In this document: one piece after another, positions 52,704 to 62,125 of the stretch | Layout of the letters: each line of letters begins with the position of its first letter | Position numbering within the stretch: the first letter of the stretch is position 1 | Source of the DNA: Flavobacterium sharifuzzamanii | GTDB lineage: Bacteria > Bacteroidota > Bacteroidia > Flavobacteriales > Flavobacteriaceae | NCBI RefSeq assembly: GCF_003254585.1 | Contig: NZ_QJGZ01000032.1 | Location: 85,692-149,691, forward strand | Direction of reading: 5' to 3' | DNA length: 64,000 nucleotides | The notes under the pieces: generated by a model | Seen by the model: the letters and a program-made list of their open reading frames with translations, nothing else | Database searches by the model: none | What the model was told of the DNA's origin: nothing | Program-made: the position numbers and the translations under genes

Positions 52704-54212
52704 ATGATTGACATTTCTCAAAAAGAAGTATGGTTTGTAGTAGGAAGCCAGGAATTATATGGTGAAGAAACACTTAGAAAAGTAGCAGAACATTCACAGA
52801 TTATTGCAAAAGGGTTAGATGCTTCGTCTTCAATTCCAGTAAAAGTGGTTTACAAAGATGTGGTGAAATCTCCTTCACAAATTTTAGATGTGTGCTTGGC
52901 AGCGAATTCTGAGAAAAACTGTATCGGAATTATTGCTTGGATGCATACTTTCTCTCCAGCAAAAATGTGGATTGGCGGATTAAATATCCTTAAAAAGCCA
53001 TTATGCCATTTACATACACAATATAACGCTGAAATTCCGTGGGGTTCTATCGATATGGATTTCATGAACTTGAACCAATCGGCTCACGGAGATCGTGAAT
53101 TTGGTTTCATTATGTCTAGATTACGTAAAAAACGTAAAGTTGTGGTTGGACACTGGGAAGATCAAAGAGTTCAAAAACAATTAGGAATCTGGTCAAGAGT
53201 CGTTCTTGGATGGGACGAACTTCAAAACCTAAAAGTAGCTCGTATTGGAGATAATATGCGTGAAGTTGCCGTTACAGAAGGAGACAAAGTAGAAGCTCAA
53301 ATTCGTTTCGGAATGTCTGTAAATGGATATGATTCTTCAGACGTTACGAAACATATCGAGAAAGTAACCGACAAACAATTAAACGATTTATTAGCAGTTT
53401 ACGAGCAATCATACAACTTAACTGATTCTTTAAAAGAAGGTGGAGCACAAAGAAGTTCATTAGTTGAAGCAGCAAAAATCGAATTAGGATTAAGAGCTTT
53501 CCTTGAAGAAGGAGGTTTTGGAGCTTTTACAGATACGTTTGAAAACCTTGGTGTTTGGAAACAATTACCAGGAATCGCAACACAAAGATTAATGGCCGAT
53601 GGTTATGGTTTTGGTGGAGAAGGTGACTGGAAAACCGCTGCAATGGTTAGAGCTTTAAAAGTAATGTGTATTGGTCTTGAAGGCGGAACTTCTTTCATGG
53701 AAGATTATACATACCACTTCACACCTCAAAAATCATACGTGTTAGGTTCTCACATGTTGGAAATCTGTCCTTCTATTGCTGATGGAAAACCTTCTTGTGA
53801 AGTACATCCATTAGGAATTGGAGGGAAAGAAGATCCAGCTCGTTTGGTATTCAATTCTCCTGCAGGAGACGCAATCAATGTTTCTTTGGTTGATATAGGA
53901 ACACGTTTCCGTTTAATTGTAAACGAGGTGGAAGCAGTTAAACCAATGGCTGAATTGCCAAAACTTCCGGTTGCACGTGTTCTTTGGGATTGCAAACCAA
54001 ATTTAGAAGTTGCAGCAACCGCTTGGATCTTGGCTGGTGGAGCGCACCATACAGTTTACAGCCAGTCAATTACAACAGAATACATGGAAGATTTCGCTGA
54101 TATTGCCGGAATTGAGTTATTGGTTATTGACGAAAAAACAACAGTAAGAGAATTCAAAGATAAAATCAATGCCAACGAAGCTTATTTCCATTTGTTTCAA
54201 CACGGACTTTAA
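52704..54212 (+). CDS. araA: L-arabinose isomerase
   Basis: A 502-residue isomerase. [23 protein letters not shown] is the N-terminal signature; metal and catalytic residues lie in [16 protein letters not shown] (Glu), [10 protein letters not shown] (His) and [10 protein letters not shown] (His). It converts L-arabinose to L-ribulose with Mn. It is last in the araBDA order, separated by the repeat spacer, so a separate transcript is possible but no promoter was identified. Confidence 0.97.
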   Translation: MIDISQKEVWFVVGSQELYGEETLRKVAEHSQIIAKGLDASSSIPVKVVYKDVVKSPSQILDVCLAANSEKNCIGIIAWMHTFSPAKMWIGGLNILKKPLCHLHTQYNAEIPWGSIDMDFMNLNQSAHGDREFGFIMSRLRKKRKVVVGHWEDQRVQKQLGIWSRVVLGWDELQNLKVARIGDNMREVAVTEGDKVEAQIRFGMSVNGYDSSDVTKHIEKVTDKQLNDLLAVYEQSYNLTDSLKEGGAQRSSLVEAAKIELGLRAFLEEGGFGAFTDTFENLGVWKQLPGIATQRLMADGYGFGGEGDWKTAAMVRALKVMCIGLEGGTSFMEDYTYHFTPQKSYVLGSHMLEICPSIADGKPSCEVHPLGIGGKEDPARLVFNSPAGDAINVSLVDIGTRFRLIVNEVEAVKPMAELPKLPVARVLWDCKPNLEVAATAWILAGGAHHTVYSQSITTEYMEDFADIAGIELLVIDEKTTVREFKDKINANEAYFHLFQHGL

Positions 54213-54424
54213 TTTAAGGTACTGAGGTTCTAAGTTGCTAAGATTCTAAGTTTTTGTTACTTTTAAACTTGTTGAGCAAATTGCAACGGAGATAAAATGG
54301 ATTTTATAGTAAAAAAAATCACTGTAAATCCGTGTCTTCGCGAAAGCGAATCTGTTTTATCCGCGTTCAAATAATAAGCTCAAAAGATTATTAACATTTC
54401 ACAAACCCCAAAAAACTATTATTC

Positions 54425-55609
54425 ATGAATGTATTAAAACGCTCACTTTTTATATTAAGCATGCTCGGTATTGCTATAGTTTTAGTTCAATGTAAAAACG
54501 ATAAAAAAGCTGATACAGAAAAAGTTGCAATTGAAGGAAAAGATTTAGTTACAATTGACAAATCAGAATACGGAACTACTGCTAAGGGAGAAAAAGTAGA
54601 GAGCTATAAACTGAAAAACCAAAACGGGATGGAAGTTGACATCATCACTTTTGGTGGAAGAATTACAGATTTGAAAGTGCCAAATAAAGAAGGCGTTTCA
54701 GAAAATGTAGTTATCGGTTTTAATTCTTTGGCACAATATGAAAAAGAGAATCCTTTCTTCGGAGCTTTAATCGGAAGATACGGAAACCGAATTGCTAAAG
54801 GTAAATTTTCTTTAGATGGAAAAGATTATCAATTAGCGATTAACAATGCACCAAATGCTTTACACGGTGGTCCGCAAGGATTTTTTAATGTGGTTTGGAA
54901 AGCAGATGAGGTTAAATCTGGCGAAAACGCTTCTCTAAAATTATCTTATATAAGTAAAGATATGGAAGAAGGTTATCCTGGAACCTTGAAGGTTTTTGTG
55001 ACTTATACTTTAACAAATGACAATCAATTAGAAGTTTTGTATGAAGCAACAACAGACAAAAAAACGGTTGTTAACTTAACACAGCATTCTTATTTCAATT
55101 TATCAGGAGATTTTACCAAAACAATCTTAGATCATGAATTGACTTTAAATGCTGATAAATTAGTTCCAGTTGATGCGGATTTAATTCCAACAGGAAAATT
55201 AGAAGATGTTGCCAATACACCTTTCGATTTCAGAACTCCAAAATTAATTGGAAAAGATATCAATGCTAAAAATGATCAGTTAGAAAAAGGAAAAGGCTAC
55301 GATCACTGCTGGGTGTTGAATAATCCTGAAAAAGGAAAAACAATCATTGCAAAAGTATATCACGCAGCAAGCGGAAGAGTTATGGAAATGACAACAGACG
55401 AACCTGGAATTCAGTTCTATTCTGGAAATTTCCTTGATGGAACTTTGCCAATGCCAAACGGAGGAACTTTTGCACACAGAACAGGACTTTGTTTAGAAAC
55501 TGAACATTATCCAGATTCTCCAAACCAGAAAAATTTCCCAACAACGGTTTTAAACCCAGGAGAAAATTATAAAACGAAAACTACTTTTAAGTTTTCAGTA
55601 AAAAAATAG
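54425..55609 (+). CDS. exported aldose 1-epimerase, lipoprotein
   Basis: A 394-residue GalM-like protein with a lipoprotein signal (lipobox VLVQC, Cys23, KNDKKADTEK follows). Catalytic His are in LHGGPQGFF and LTQHSYFNLSGD; the Glu is in CLETEHYPDSPNQK. It should equilibrate anomers of sugars outside the cytoplasm, probably arabinose or galactose released by GH51-like enzymes. It lies downstream of araA after 212 bp of spacer with no recognised element beyond short repeats of TCTAAG. Confidence 0.92.
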   Translation: MNVLKRSLFILSMLGIAIVLVQCKNDKKADTEKVAIEGKDLVTIDKSEYGTTAKGEKVESYKLKNQNGMEVDIITFGGRITDLKVPNKEGVSENVVIGFNSLAQYEKENPFFGALIGRYGNRIAKGKFSLDGKDYQLAINNAPNALHGGPQGFFNVVWKADEVKSGENASLKLSYISKDMEEGYPGTLKVFVTYTLTNDNQLEVLYEATTDKKTVVNLTQHSYFNLSGDFTKTILDHELTLNADKLVPVDADLIPTGKLEDVANTPFDFRTPKLIGKDINAKNDQLEKGKGYDHCWVLNNPEKGKTIIAKVYHAASGRVMEMTTDEPGIQFYSGNFLDGTLPMPNGGTFAHRTGLCLETEHYPDSPNQKNFPTTVLNPGENYKTKTTFKFSVKK

Positions 55610-55644
55610 TTTTAGAATCTGTTTATTAATTTAGTAATTTTCTA

Positions 55645-55676
55645 AAAACCTCGAAAGTTTATGCTTTCGAGGTTTT
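55645..55676 (+). terminator. intrinsic terminator after the exported epimerase
   Basis: AAAACCTCGAAAG (55645-55657) and CTTTCGAGGTTTT (55664-55676) form a 13-bp stem with a 6-base loop and T-run. Confidence 0.9.
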
Positions 55677-55721
55677 TTTGTTTGTAAATATGAAAACGCA
55701 TTTCTTTCAACAAGTATTTTA

Positions 55722-55750
55722 TTGATTTATTCGAATCTTTCTTACATTTG
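55722..55750 (+). promoter_or_regulatory. promoter of the alpha/beta hydrolase
   Basis: TTG (55722-55724), 18-base spacer, TACATTTG (55743-55750), close to the F. johnsoniae consensus. The ATG is 31 bases downstream. Confidence 0.55.
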
Positions 55751-55781
55751 AGAAATAACTATCCTAAAAAAAAACTTACTT

Positions 55782-56660
55782 ATGAAGAAACCGATTAAAT
55801 TACTAATGCTCGTATTGACCTATTCTGTATGTGTAATAGCAAACGCTCAGGTTCAGATGAATTTTAAATTTGATACGCCTTATGGTAAAAATTCCGCTGT
55901 CGGAAAATTTGTTGAACTCAATGGTGCTAAAATCTACTATGAAGAATACGGAAAAGGCGAACCTTTGTTATTGATTCATGGAAATAGTGGAAGTATTGAG
56001 ACAATGGGAAATCAGATTGATTATTTTAAAAATAAATACAGAGTCATTGCTGCCGATAGTAGAGGACATGGCAAATCAGAGTTGAAAACTGATTCTTTAA
56101 CATTTGTCCAAATGACAAAAGATACTGAAGCATTAGTTAATCACTTAAAACTGGATTCAATAAGTATTATCGGATGGAGTGATGGAGGGATTGTTGGATT
56201 GCAAATGGGTATTTCAGGGAAGTCAAAAATAAAAAAAATTGTAGCGATGGGTGCCAATTTACGACCTGATTCTACTGCTATTTATTCATGGGCGGTAAAA
56301 GGTCTTCAGAACGAGAGAAAACTGTTTAGTACAAAAATTAAAGAAAAAGACACTAGCGAGAACTGGAATCTATTGAAACAAATTTCTGGACTTTTAGCAG
56401 ATCAGCCTAATATTGTAGCAAAAGATTTATCAAAAATTAAAGCAAAAGTGCTTGTAGTAGCAGGAGATAGAGACGTAATCAGAAATGAGCATACGGTTGA
56501 AATTTTCGAAAATATACCAAAAGCACAGTTATGCATTATGCCTGGAGAAACTCATTTTGCGCCGGCTTCAAGTCCGGAAGTATTTAATGCAATAGCAAAT
56601 AAGTTTTTATCAGAACCTTTTAAAAGACCAGATTCAGATTTTACTAAATGGGGTAAATAA
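55782..56660 (+). CDS. secreted alpha/beta hydrolase
   Basis: A 292-residue protein with signal peptide (cleaved near ANAQVQ). The fold shows the oxyanion motif HGNSGS, the nucleophile elbow GWSDGG (Ser within), the Asp in VVAGDRDVIRNEH and the catalytic His in PGETHFAPASSP. It is an esterase- or hydrolase-like enzyme with unknown substrate. It stands alone between a terminator and an OsmC gene. Confidence 0.88.
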   Translation: MKKPIKLLMLVLTYSVCVIANAQVQMNFKFDTPYGKNSAVGKFVELNGAKIYYEEYGKGEPLLLIHGNSGSIETMGNQIDYFKNKYRVIAADSRGHGKSELKTDSLTFVQMTKDTEALVNHLKLDSISIIGWSDGGIVGLQMGISGKSKIKKIVAMGANLRPDSTAIYSWAVKGLQNERKLFSTKIKEKDTSENWNLLKQISGLLADQPNIVAKDLSKIKAKVLVVAGDRDVIRNEHTVEIFENIPKAQLCIMPGETHFAPASSPEVFNAIANKFLSEPFKRPDSDFTKWGK

Positions 56661-56685
56661 AATTAGATCATTAGAATTGTATTAT

Positions 56686-56725
56686 TTTAGCCATGAATTT
56701 CAACTTCATGTAATTCGTGGCTAAA
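56686..56725. repeat. GCCACGAATT-type hairpin after the hydrolase
   Basis: TTTAGCCATGAATT (56686-56699) pairs with AATTCGTGGCTAAA (56712-56725) with one wobble pair. Member of the family found at 35955 and 40721. Confidence 0.65.
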
Positions 56726-56736
56726 AAAACAAAAAA

Positions 56737-57207
56737 ATGACTTTCAAACACCTATTCAAAGCAGAAGTAAATTGGACTTCCAAACAAAACCCAGCAGATT
56801 CTTCCAAAAGATTCTATAGTAAAAGCCATCAGATTAAAATTGAACGAAAACCAGTTTTAGATATATCGGCAGCAAAAGCTTTCAAAGGTGATCCAGCATT
56901 ATATAATCCTGAAGATTTATTGTTGAGCAGTTTAGTTTCCTGCCACATGATGTCGTATTTATATGTGTGTGCTCAAAATGGAATTGAAGTTCTCGAATAT
57001 TCAGATAATGCAGAAGCAACATTAGAAGTAAATCCAGATGGAAGCGGTCGTTTTGTTGAAGCAAGATTATATCCGAAAGTAAAAATTTCAAATTCCGATA
57101 AAAGAGAATTGGCTTTAGACTTGCATCATAAAGCAAATCAATTGTGTTTTATTGCTAATTCGTGCAATTTTTCAATTTTTCATGAGGCGAGTTGTGAGGT
57201 TATTTAA
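56737..57207 (+). CDS. OsmC family peroxiredoxin-like protein
   Basis: A 156-residue OsmC/Ohr-type protein. The two redox Cys are in SLVSCHMMSYLY and in the C-terminal ANSCNF, and Pro/Glu of PEDLLLSSL are conserved. It should reduce organic hydroperoxides. It lies alone after the hydrolase. Start as given; I saw no alternative. Confidence 0.9.
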   Translation: MTFKHLFKAEVNWTSKQNPADSSKRFYSKSHQIKIERKPVLDISAAKAFKGDPALYNPEDLLLSSLVSCHMMSYLYVCAQNGIEVLEYSDNAEATLEVNPDGSGRFVEARLYPKVKISNSDKRELALDLHHKANQLCFIANSCNFSIFHEASCEVI

Positions 57208-57220
57208 TTAATAGAGATTT

Positions 57221-57400
57221 ATGAAGATAGAAAATACAACAGATAAGAATAAAGATGATAAATCTTTACTAAATGATTTTCAAAAGAAAGCTATTGATGA
57301 AGCTTTGGATAATATTGAAAAAGGGAAAGTGCTGTTTCACGATGAAGTTGTAGAGGAGACTAAAAAACGTTTTCCTCACCTGTTTAATAGGGTAAATTGA
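57221..57400 (+). CDS. small antitoxin-like protein (59 aa)
   Basis: Reading from ATG at 57221 to TGA at 57400 gives MKIENTTDKNKDD...QKKAIDEALDNIEKGKVLFHDEV...KKRFPHLFNRVN. The helical AIDEALDNIEKGKVLFHDEVVEE segment resembles antitoxins of ParE/RelE-type modules. No toxin gene follows: the next gene is 73 bases away and encodes a secreted protein. It starts 13 bases after osmC. It could be an orphan antitoxin or an unrelated small protein. Confidence 0.6.
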   Translation: MKIENTTDKNKDDKSLLNDFQKKAIDEALDNIEKGKVLFHDEVVEETKKRFPHLFNRVN

Positions 57401-57439
57401 TGTTACGGAAAACCATATTTCTGTTTATTGATAAAATGC

Positions 57440-57447
57440 TACATTTG
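57440..57447 (+). promoter_or_regulatory. candidate -7 box of the small secreted protein gene
   Basis: TACATTTG is an exact TAnnTTTG match 26 bases before the start. No TTG at the right distance was found. Confidence 0.35.
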
Positions 57448-57473
57448 AACATTGTGTCTTAAATTTAAACCAA

Positions 57474-57929
57474 ATGAAAAAAGTCTTTTTTAGTTTATTT
57501 CTATTCATTTCAGTTATAGCAATTGGCCAAAATAGTTCAATTGAAAAACCACCTAAAAGGACATGGAAAATTTTAATTAAAAATAATAATAACAAGGATG
57601 TTAATTTTAAATTGGCAGGACAGATTATAATAGATAATGATTTTTCAATTGAAAAGAAAGATTCTGATTATTTAACTTTGGAAACAAGTCCAAAAGTAAC
57701 TGATGGAAAAACAAGTACTTATTATTTGAAATTGATTTCAAAAGATAGTTTAATTGTATTAACCGGCATGGCAAAATCACGTATTAATGTTCAATTTGCA
57801 AATGTCGAGGAAGAATATACAAAAATACAAAATAGTGGAATGAAAGGTTCTATTGCTAAAGATCAGTTCGATTCAATGTTTAATTTTGCGAAATTATTTA
57901 ATTCTGAAATTGAATTTATAACGGAATAG
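57474..57929 (+). CDS. hypothetical secreted protein (151 aa)
   Basis: A signal peptide (MKKVFFSLFLFISVIAIG) is followed by about 130 residues of mostly beta and charged sequence, with no Cys. No family recognised. A terminator follows at 57980. It is probably an independently transcribed gene with unknown function. Confidence 0.65.
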   Translation: MKKVFFSLFLFISVIAIGQNSSIEKPPKRTWKILIKNNNNKDVNFKLAGQIIIDNDFSIEKKDSDYLTLETSPKVTDGKTSTYYLKLISKDSLIVLTGMAKSRINVQFANVEEEYTKIQNSGMKGSIAKDQFDSMFNFAKLFNSEIEFITE

Positions 57930-57979
57930 AAATTAAAAAGCACAGTTATATAACTTATATGCTTTAAAAAAGCATAAAA

Positions 57980-58008
57980 AAAACCTCTTCATTGATGAAG
58001 AGGTTTTT
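57980..58008 (+). terminator. intrinsic terminator
   Basis: AAAACCTCTTCA (57980-57991) pairs with TGAAGAGGTTTT (57996-58007) around a 4-base loop, followed by T. It can also end the convergent tRNA transcript. Confidence 0.85.
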
Positions 58009-58011
58009 ATG

Positions 58012-58091
58012 TACCCGGAGCCGGAGTCGAACCGGCACGGTTTCCCACAGGTGTTTGAGACCAGCGCGTCTACCAATTCCGCCATCCGGGC
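58012..58091 (-). tRNA. tRNA-Leu (anticodon CAA)
   Basis: On the minus strand the acceptor GCCCGGA at 58091-58085 pairs with TCCGGGT at 58019-58013, and A58012 is the discriminator. The D-arm TTGGTAGACGC, the anticodon loop CTCAAAC (CAA) and the T-arm GGTTCGACTCC are present, plus a long variable arm as in Leu. The 3' CCA is not encoded. The anticodon stem shows one T-T mismatch (CTGGT/ACCTG). Confidence 0.93.
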
Positions 58092-58222
58092 GTAGCAGAC
58101 GAAAAAATAAATGATAAATCAGTTATTTTAACGCAATAGAATGAAGTCATAAATGGCGTCATTCCTTTAACACGGTGCAAATGTAAAAAATAATTTTAAA
58201 CGAACTACTAAAAATACTTAAA

Positions 58223-58259
58223 TTTTTGCTTTCAGTGTTCAATAAATTTTATAAATTTG
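58223..58259 (+). promoter_or_regulatory. prs promoter
   Basis: TTTTTG (58223-58228), 23-base spacer, TAAATTTG (58252-58259). It implies a leader of about 110 bases before the preferred prs start. The remaining parts of the spacer 57930-58378, outside the terminator, tRNA and promoter, show nothing further. Confidence 0.55.
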
Positions 58260-58378
58260 CAGCTCGTTAAAACGAAGCACACACAACTAACTACATCCGA
58301 GACATTTATATGCATTCTGCTTTATTGAAATATAAAGTTGAATTTTTTAAAAGTAACGGAATAAAACAACAAATTACA

Positions 58379-59320
58379 ATGTCGCACCTAGAACCAGAAG
58401 CTAAAATTTTTGCTTGTTCACAAAGTGTTTATCTTGCAGAAAAAATTGCAAAAGATTACGGGATTCCGTTAGGAAAAGTAACGATGTCAACGTATAGTGA
58501 CGGAGAATTTCAGCCGTCTTACGAAGAATCAATCAGAGGTTTACGAGTATTTATCGTATGTTCAACTTTTCCAAGTGCAGATAATCTGATGGAATTGTTG
58601 TTAATGATTGATGCAGCAAAACGTGCGTCAGCAAGACATATTACAGCTGTTATGCCTTATTTTGGTTGGGCAAGACAAGATAGAAAAGACAAACCAAGAG
58701 TTCCGATTGGAGCTAAATTAGTAGCAAACCTACTAACAGCTGCAGGAGCAACAAGAATCATGACAATGGATTTGCACGCAGACCAGATTCAAGGATTCTT
58801 TGAAAAACCAGTAGATCATTTATTTGCATCTACAATCTTTTTACCATACGTAGAAAGTTTAAAATTAGAAAATCTAACAATTGCATCTCCAGATATGGGA
58901 GGTTCAAAAAGAGCATATGCTTACTCTAAGTTTTTAGAATCAGACGTAGTAATCTGTTACAAACAAAGAAAAGCAGCCAACGTTATCGACACTATGGAGC
59001 TAATTGGTGAAGTAAAAGGACGTAACGTAATCTTAGTAGACGACATGATCGATACAGGGGGAACTTTAGCGAAAGCGGCAGACCTTATGATCGAAAAAGG
59101 AGCGCTAAGCGTAAGAGCAATTTGTACGCACGCTATTTTATCTGGCGGAGCATACGAGAAAATTGAAAACTCGAAACTAACAGAATTAATCGTAACTGAT
59201 TCTATTCCGTTAAAGAGAGAATCAAAGAAAATAAAAGTGGTAAGCTGCGCGCCTTTATTTGCTGAGGTTATGCAAATGGTTCACCACAACAATTCCATCA
59301 GTGGAAAATTCATTATGTAA
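58379..59320 (+). CDS. prs: ribose-phosphate pyrophosphokinase
   Basis: I prefer the Met at 58379 (MSHLEPEAKIFACS): the resulting 313 residues match the usual length. The longer frame from 58310 adds 23 residues not typical of the family. PRPP loop VILVDDMIDTGGT, TMDLHADQIQGFF and MPYFGWARQDRK are conserved. It makes PRPP from ribose-5-phosphate and ATP for nucleotide, His and Trp synthesis. Next to rplY, an arrangement seen in many Bacteroidetes. Confidence 0.97.
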   Translation: MSHLEPEAKIFACSQSVYLAEKIAKDYGIPLGKVTMSTYSDGEFQPSYEESIRGLRVFIVCSTFPSADNLMELLLMIDAAKRASARHITAVMPYFGWARQDRKDKPRVPIGAKLVANLLTAAGATRIMTMDLHADQIQGFFEKPVDHLFASTIFLPYVESLKLENLTIASPDMGGSKRAYAYSKFLESDVVICYKQRKAANVIDTMELIGEVKGRNVILVDDMIDTGGTLAKAADLMIEKGALSVRAICTHAILSGGAYEKIENSKLTELIVTDSIPLKRESKKIKVVSCAPLFAEVMQMVHHNNSISGKFIM

Positions 59321-59429
59321 AAGTAGTAAGCTGTAGGCTTATTCACTTTGCATAAAAAAAAGCCTAAAGCCTATTGCTTAAAGCTTACAGCAAACAAGAA
59401 TATTTATTTAATAACTATATTTTTTTACA

Positions 59430-60041
59430 ATGAAATCGATTACAATTAAAGGATCAGAAAGAGAAAGCGTGGGCAAAGTGTCAACTAAAGCCTTACGTAA
59501 TGCTGGACAGGTACCTTGCGTTTTATACGGAGGAAACCAAGCAGTACACTTCTCAGCAGACGTAACTGCATTCAAAAACTTGGTTTACACTCCAAACGCT
59601 CACACAGTTGTGATCGAACTTGGAAAAGGAAAATCATTCAATGCAATTTTGCAAGATATCCAAGTTCACCCAGTATCTGACAAAATTTTACACATTGACT
59701 TCTTCCAATTATTTGATGATAAAGAAATCACAATGGAAGTTCCTGTGAAAATCGTTGGTACATCTAAAGGTGTTCTTGCGGGAGGTGTTTTACGTTTGAA
59801 CCAACGTAAATTAAAAGTTAAAGCTTTACCAGCAAATCTTCCTGATTTTGTTGAAGCTGACATCACTCCACTTGAAATGGGTAACAAATTATATGTTACT
59901 AAAGTTGGAAAACCAGAGTACAAAATTATGCACCCAGACAACACTGTTGTTTGTCAAGTAAGAATCTCTCGTGCTGCTATGAAAGCTGCTCAAGAGGCTG
60001 CAAAAGCTGCAAAAGCTCCTGCAAAAGGAAAGAAAAAATAA
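59430..60041 (+). CDS. rplY: 50S ribosomal protein L25/general stress protein Ctc
   Basis: A 203-residue Ctc-form L25. The N-terminal 5S-rRNA-binding domain ([33 protein letters not shown]) and the C-terminal TL5/Ctc domain ([42 protein letters not shown]) are both present. The tail is Ala/Lys-rich. The gene follows prs after a 109-bp spacer with inverted GTAAGCTGTAGGCTT words. Confidence 0.96.
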   Translation: MKSITIKGSERESVGKVSTKALRNAGQVPCVLYGGNQAVHFSADVTAFKNLVYTPNAHTVVIELGKGKSFNAILQDIQVHPVSDKILHIDFFQLFDDKEITMEVPVKIVGTSKGVLAGGVLRLNQRKLKVKALPANLPDFVEADITPLEMGNKLYVTKVGKPEYKIMHPDNTVVCQVRISRAAMKAAQEAAKAAKAPAKGKKK

Positions 60042-60060
60042 TTTTTTTCAACTCAATACA

Positions 60061-60093
60061 AAAAGCCTCAATCTTTCGATTGGGGCTTTTTTT
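60061..60093 (+). terminator. intrinsic terminator after rplY
   Basis: AGCCTCAATC and GATTGGGGCT (one G-T pair), 4-base loop, long T-run. 20 bases after the rplY stop. Confidence 0.88.
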
Positions 60094-60218
60094 TGTTTTT
60101 TGAGCACTCCTTATTAATCATATAATGAATGTTTAAATCTTCTTATTTAATCATACATCATTCGTTTTGATTTGTACGGAGAATGTTTTTTCAGAATAAA
60201 GCTTCTTTCAAAGAGAGC

Positions 60219-60252
60219 AAAAAATCCCGATTACATTGCAATCGGGATTTTT
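60219..60252. terminator. terminator for the S74 surface protein gene
   Basis: AAAATCCCGATT and AATCGGGATTTTT form a strong stem. Transcription from the minus-strand gene at 60280 would end here. A related hairpin lies at 62059-62094. Confidence 0.8.
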
Positions 60253-60279
60253 AATAGATTTTATATTGTAATCTTGTGA

Positions 60280-61905
60280 TTACTTATTTATTGCTTTTTC
60301 AAGTAATAATAAACGCGTTTCAAGATCTGAAATTTTATTGTTTTGTTTTTCAATTAATTCTTGTTGTTCCTGTACTGCTTTTACTAGAGGAACTACAAAT
60401 TCTGAATAGCGCAAACTATAAAACTCATTATCATTTGCTGGTTTTACAATACCGCTAAACTGATAGTTGATTTTGTTTGCTGCAGCTTCTACTTCTTGAG
60501 CAATAAAACCAGATTGTAAATCTTGTGTTCCTGTTTTCATGTAATAGGTAACAGGACGTAATTTGCTGATAAAGTCTAAACCATGAGTACTGCTTACAAT
60601 ATCTTTTTTTAGACGAATATCTGATGGATTTGACCATGCAACCTGACCGCCTATACTAGTCATGTTTGCATTTCCAATTTGTACGGTATTTGATCCCTTC
60701 CCAACAGCATTATAACCAATTACAATTTGATTTCTTTCGCCATTTGCCGATGCTTTGGCATTTGCTCCTATTACTATTGATTCGTCCATATTTGCATGAG
60801 TTGTTCCTGCCTGGTAACCGATACCAATATTGTTTGTTCCATTAACAACACCTTTCATAGCACTAAATCCTAATGCAACATTATTGGAGTCTAAATTGTT
60901 GTAAAGAGCCTCGACACCACTGGCAGTATTATTGTTTCCTGAGATATTTTTGTATAAAGCAGATTTTCCTATAGCTGTATTATTATTTCCAGCGTTATTT
61001 ACAAAAAGAGATTCTTTTCCAACAGCGGTATTACTGCCACCTGTAGTATTTGTAAAAAGAGATCTAAATCCCACAGCTACATTTTCATTTGCATTGTTAA
61101 CCATGAGCGCTTGTTTTCCTAAAGAAGTATTATTGTTTCCGCTTGTATTTGAATAAAGAGATTGATATCCCATTGCAATATTGTTGCTCCCAGTTATATT
61201 TTTAAACATTGCATCAGTGCCTAAAGCGACATTATTTGTACCTCCAGCAGAAGCATTTACAGCAGGCATAGCCCTATAACCAAAAGAGGTATTGTCTTGT
61301 GCAAGGACGCCACTAATAAAGTTATTTCTTTTAAAAATTAAATCTATATCATCGGTAGTTCCAACAAAGTTGATTCCAGCAACGGTTCCAGAATTTCCTT
61401 TAATATCCCATTTCATTTTTAATTCTGTGGCCAAATCACTTATTGCCCCTTGTACATTTGTAGAAGGAACTGCCACAGTTGTAGCTGATGAGATAATGGC
61501 ATCACTTGGAGTTTCATCTGCAGTCTCAACGGGTGAATTTATTATGTATGGGTCCTCTTCTGTTCCTGTTCCGTCAATCGTAACATTTTTCCCTGCAATA
61601 ATTTTTCCAATTTCATCTGAAGAAGCAATTTTTTTCCATTTGTCAATGTACCAATAATAATATCCAGGAGTAATGTCTGCAATAGTTGAGGTATTGAAAA
61701 CTAATAAGCTGTTAACGTTTCCATTGGTAATCGTAACATCATCTGTAGAGCTTTGTAAAGAAACTCTAGGAATTAAGATTCCTCTGTTGTCGGCAGTAAT
61801 CTCTAGTTGAGTGGCATTGTTTGGAGTTTTTGTTCCAATACCTACTTGAGAATATGTAGCGAAGCTTGTTGAAATAAGAAATAAGGTAAATATCTTGTTT
61901 TTCAT
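60280..61905 (-). CDS. surface protein with YadA-like head repeats and S74 chaperone domain
   Basis: I use the Met at 61905 (MKNKIFTLFLISTSFATYSQ), which gives a clear signal peptide. The middle (about 230-400) has about a dozen repeats of the form NNTAIGKSALYKN or NNVALGTDAMFKN, a trimeric-adhesin head type. The C-terminal 110 residues form an intramolecular chaperone of endosialidase (S74): SDIRLKKDIVSS with likely catalytic Ser and Lys, then SGFIAQEVEAA. Such domains trimerise and cut themselves off. Located in the cell envelope; function unknown. Confidence 0.85.
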   Translation of the reverse strand: MKNKIFTLFLISTSFATYSQVGIGTKTPNNATQLEITADNRGILIPRVSLQSSTDDVTITNGNVNSLLVFNTSTIADITPGYYYWYIDKWKKIASSDEIGKIIAGKNVTIDGTGTEEDPYIINSPVETADETPSDAIISSATTVAVPSTNVQGAISDLATELKMKWDIKGNSGTVAGINFVGTTDDIDLIFKRNNFISGVLAQDNTSFGYRAMPAVNASAGGTNNVALGTDAMFKNITGSNNIAMGYQSLYSNTSGNNNTSLGKQALMVNNANENVAVGFRSLFTNTTGGSNTAVGKESLFVNNAGNNNTAIGKSALYKNISGNNNTASGVEALYNNLDSNNVALGFSAMKGVVNGTNNIGIGYQAGTTHANMDESIVIGANAKASANGERNQIVIGYNAVGKGSNTVQIGNANMTSIGGQVAWSNPSDIRLKKDIVSSTHGLDFISKLRPVTYYMKTGTQDLQSGFIAQEVEAAANKINYQFSGIVKPANDNEFYSLRYSEFVVPLVKAVQEQQELIEKQNNKISDLETRLLLLEKAINK

Positions 61906-62058
61906 AATCATAAAGAAATTGTTGAAATATTTTTTTTGCAAAGGTCAGTTGGAGATTTAGTTGCTTATTGCCTTAAACGGGTTTTTAAATAACAGATTAA
62001 GACATATTGTGAAAATTGATGTAAAAAGTTCTTTTTGGATATGAGGAAAACAGATCAT

Positions 62059-62094
62059 AAAAAAATCCGATTACATAATGCAATCGGATTTTTT
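62059..62094. terminator. terminator for the collagen-like surface gene
   Basis: AAAAATCCGATT and AATCGGATTTTTT flank a 9-base loop, a relative of the terminator at 60219. It ends the minus-strand gene at 62126. Confidence 0.8.
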
Positions 62095-62125
62095 GTTTTA
62101 ATTATTTCTTTTAAAAGAATGGCGA

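Noticed and set aside
58310..58378. longer start for prs
   Set aside because: It adds 23 residues not typical of the 313-residue family; the Met at 58379 starts the conserved sequence.
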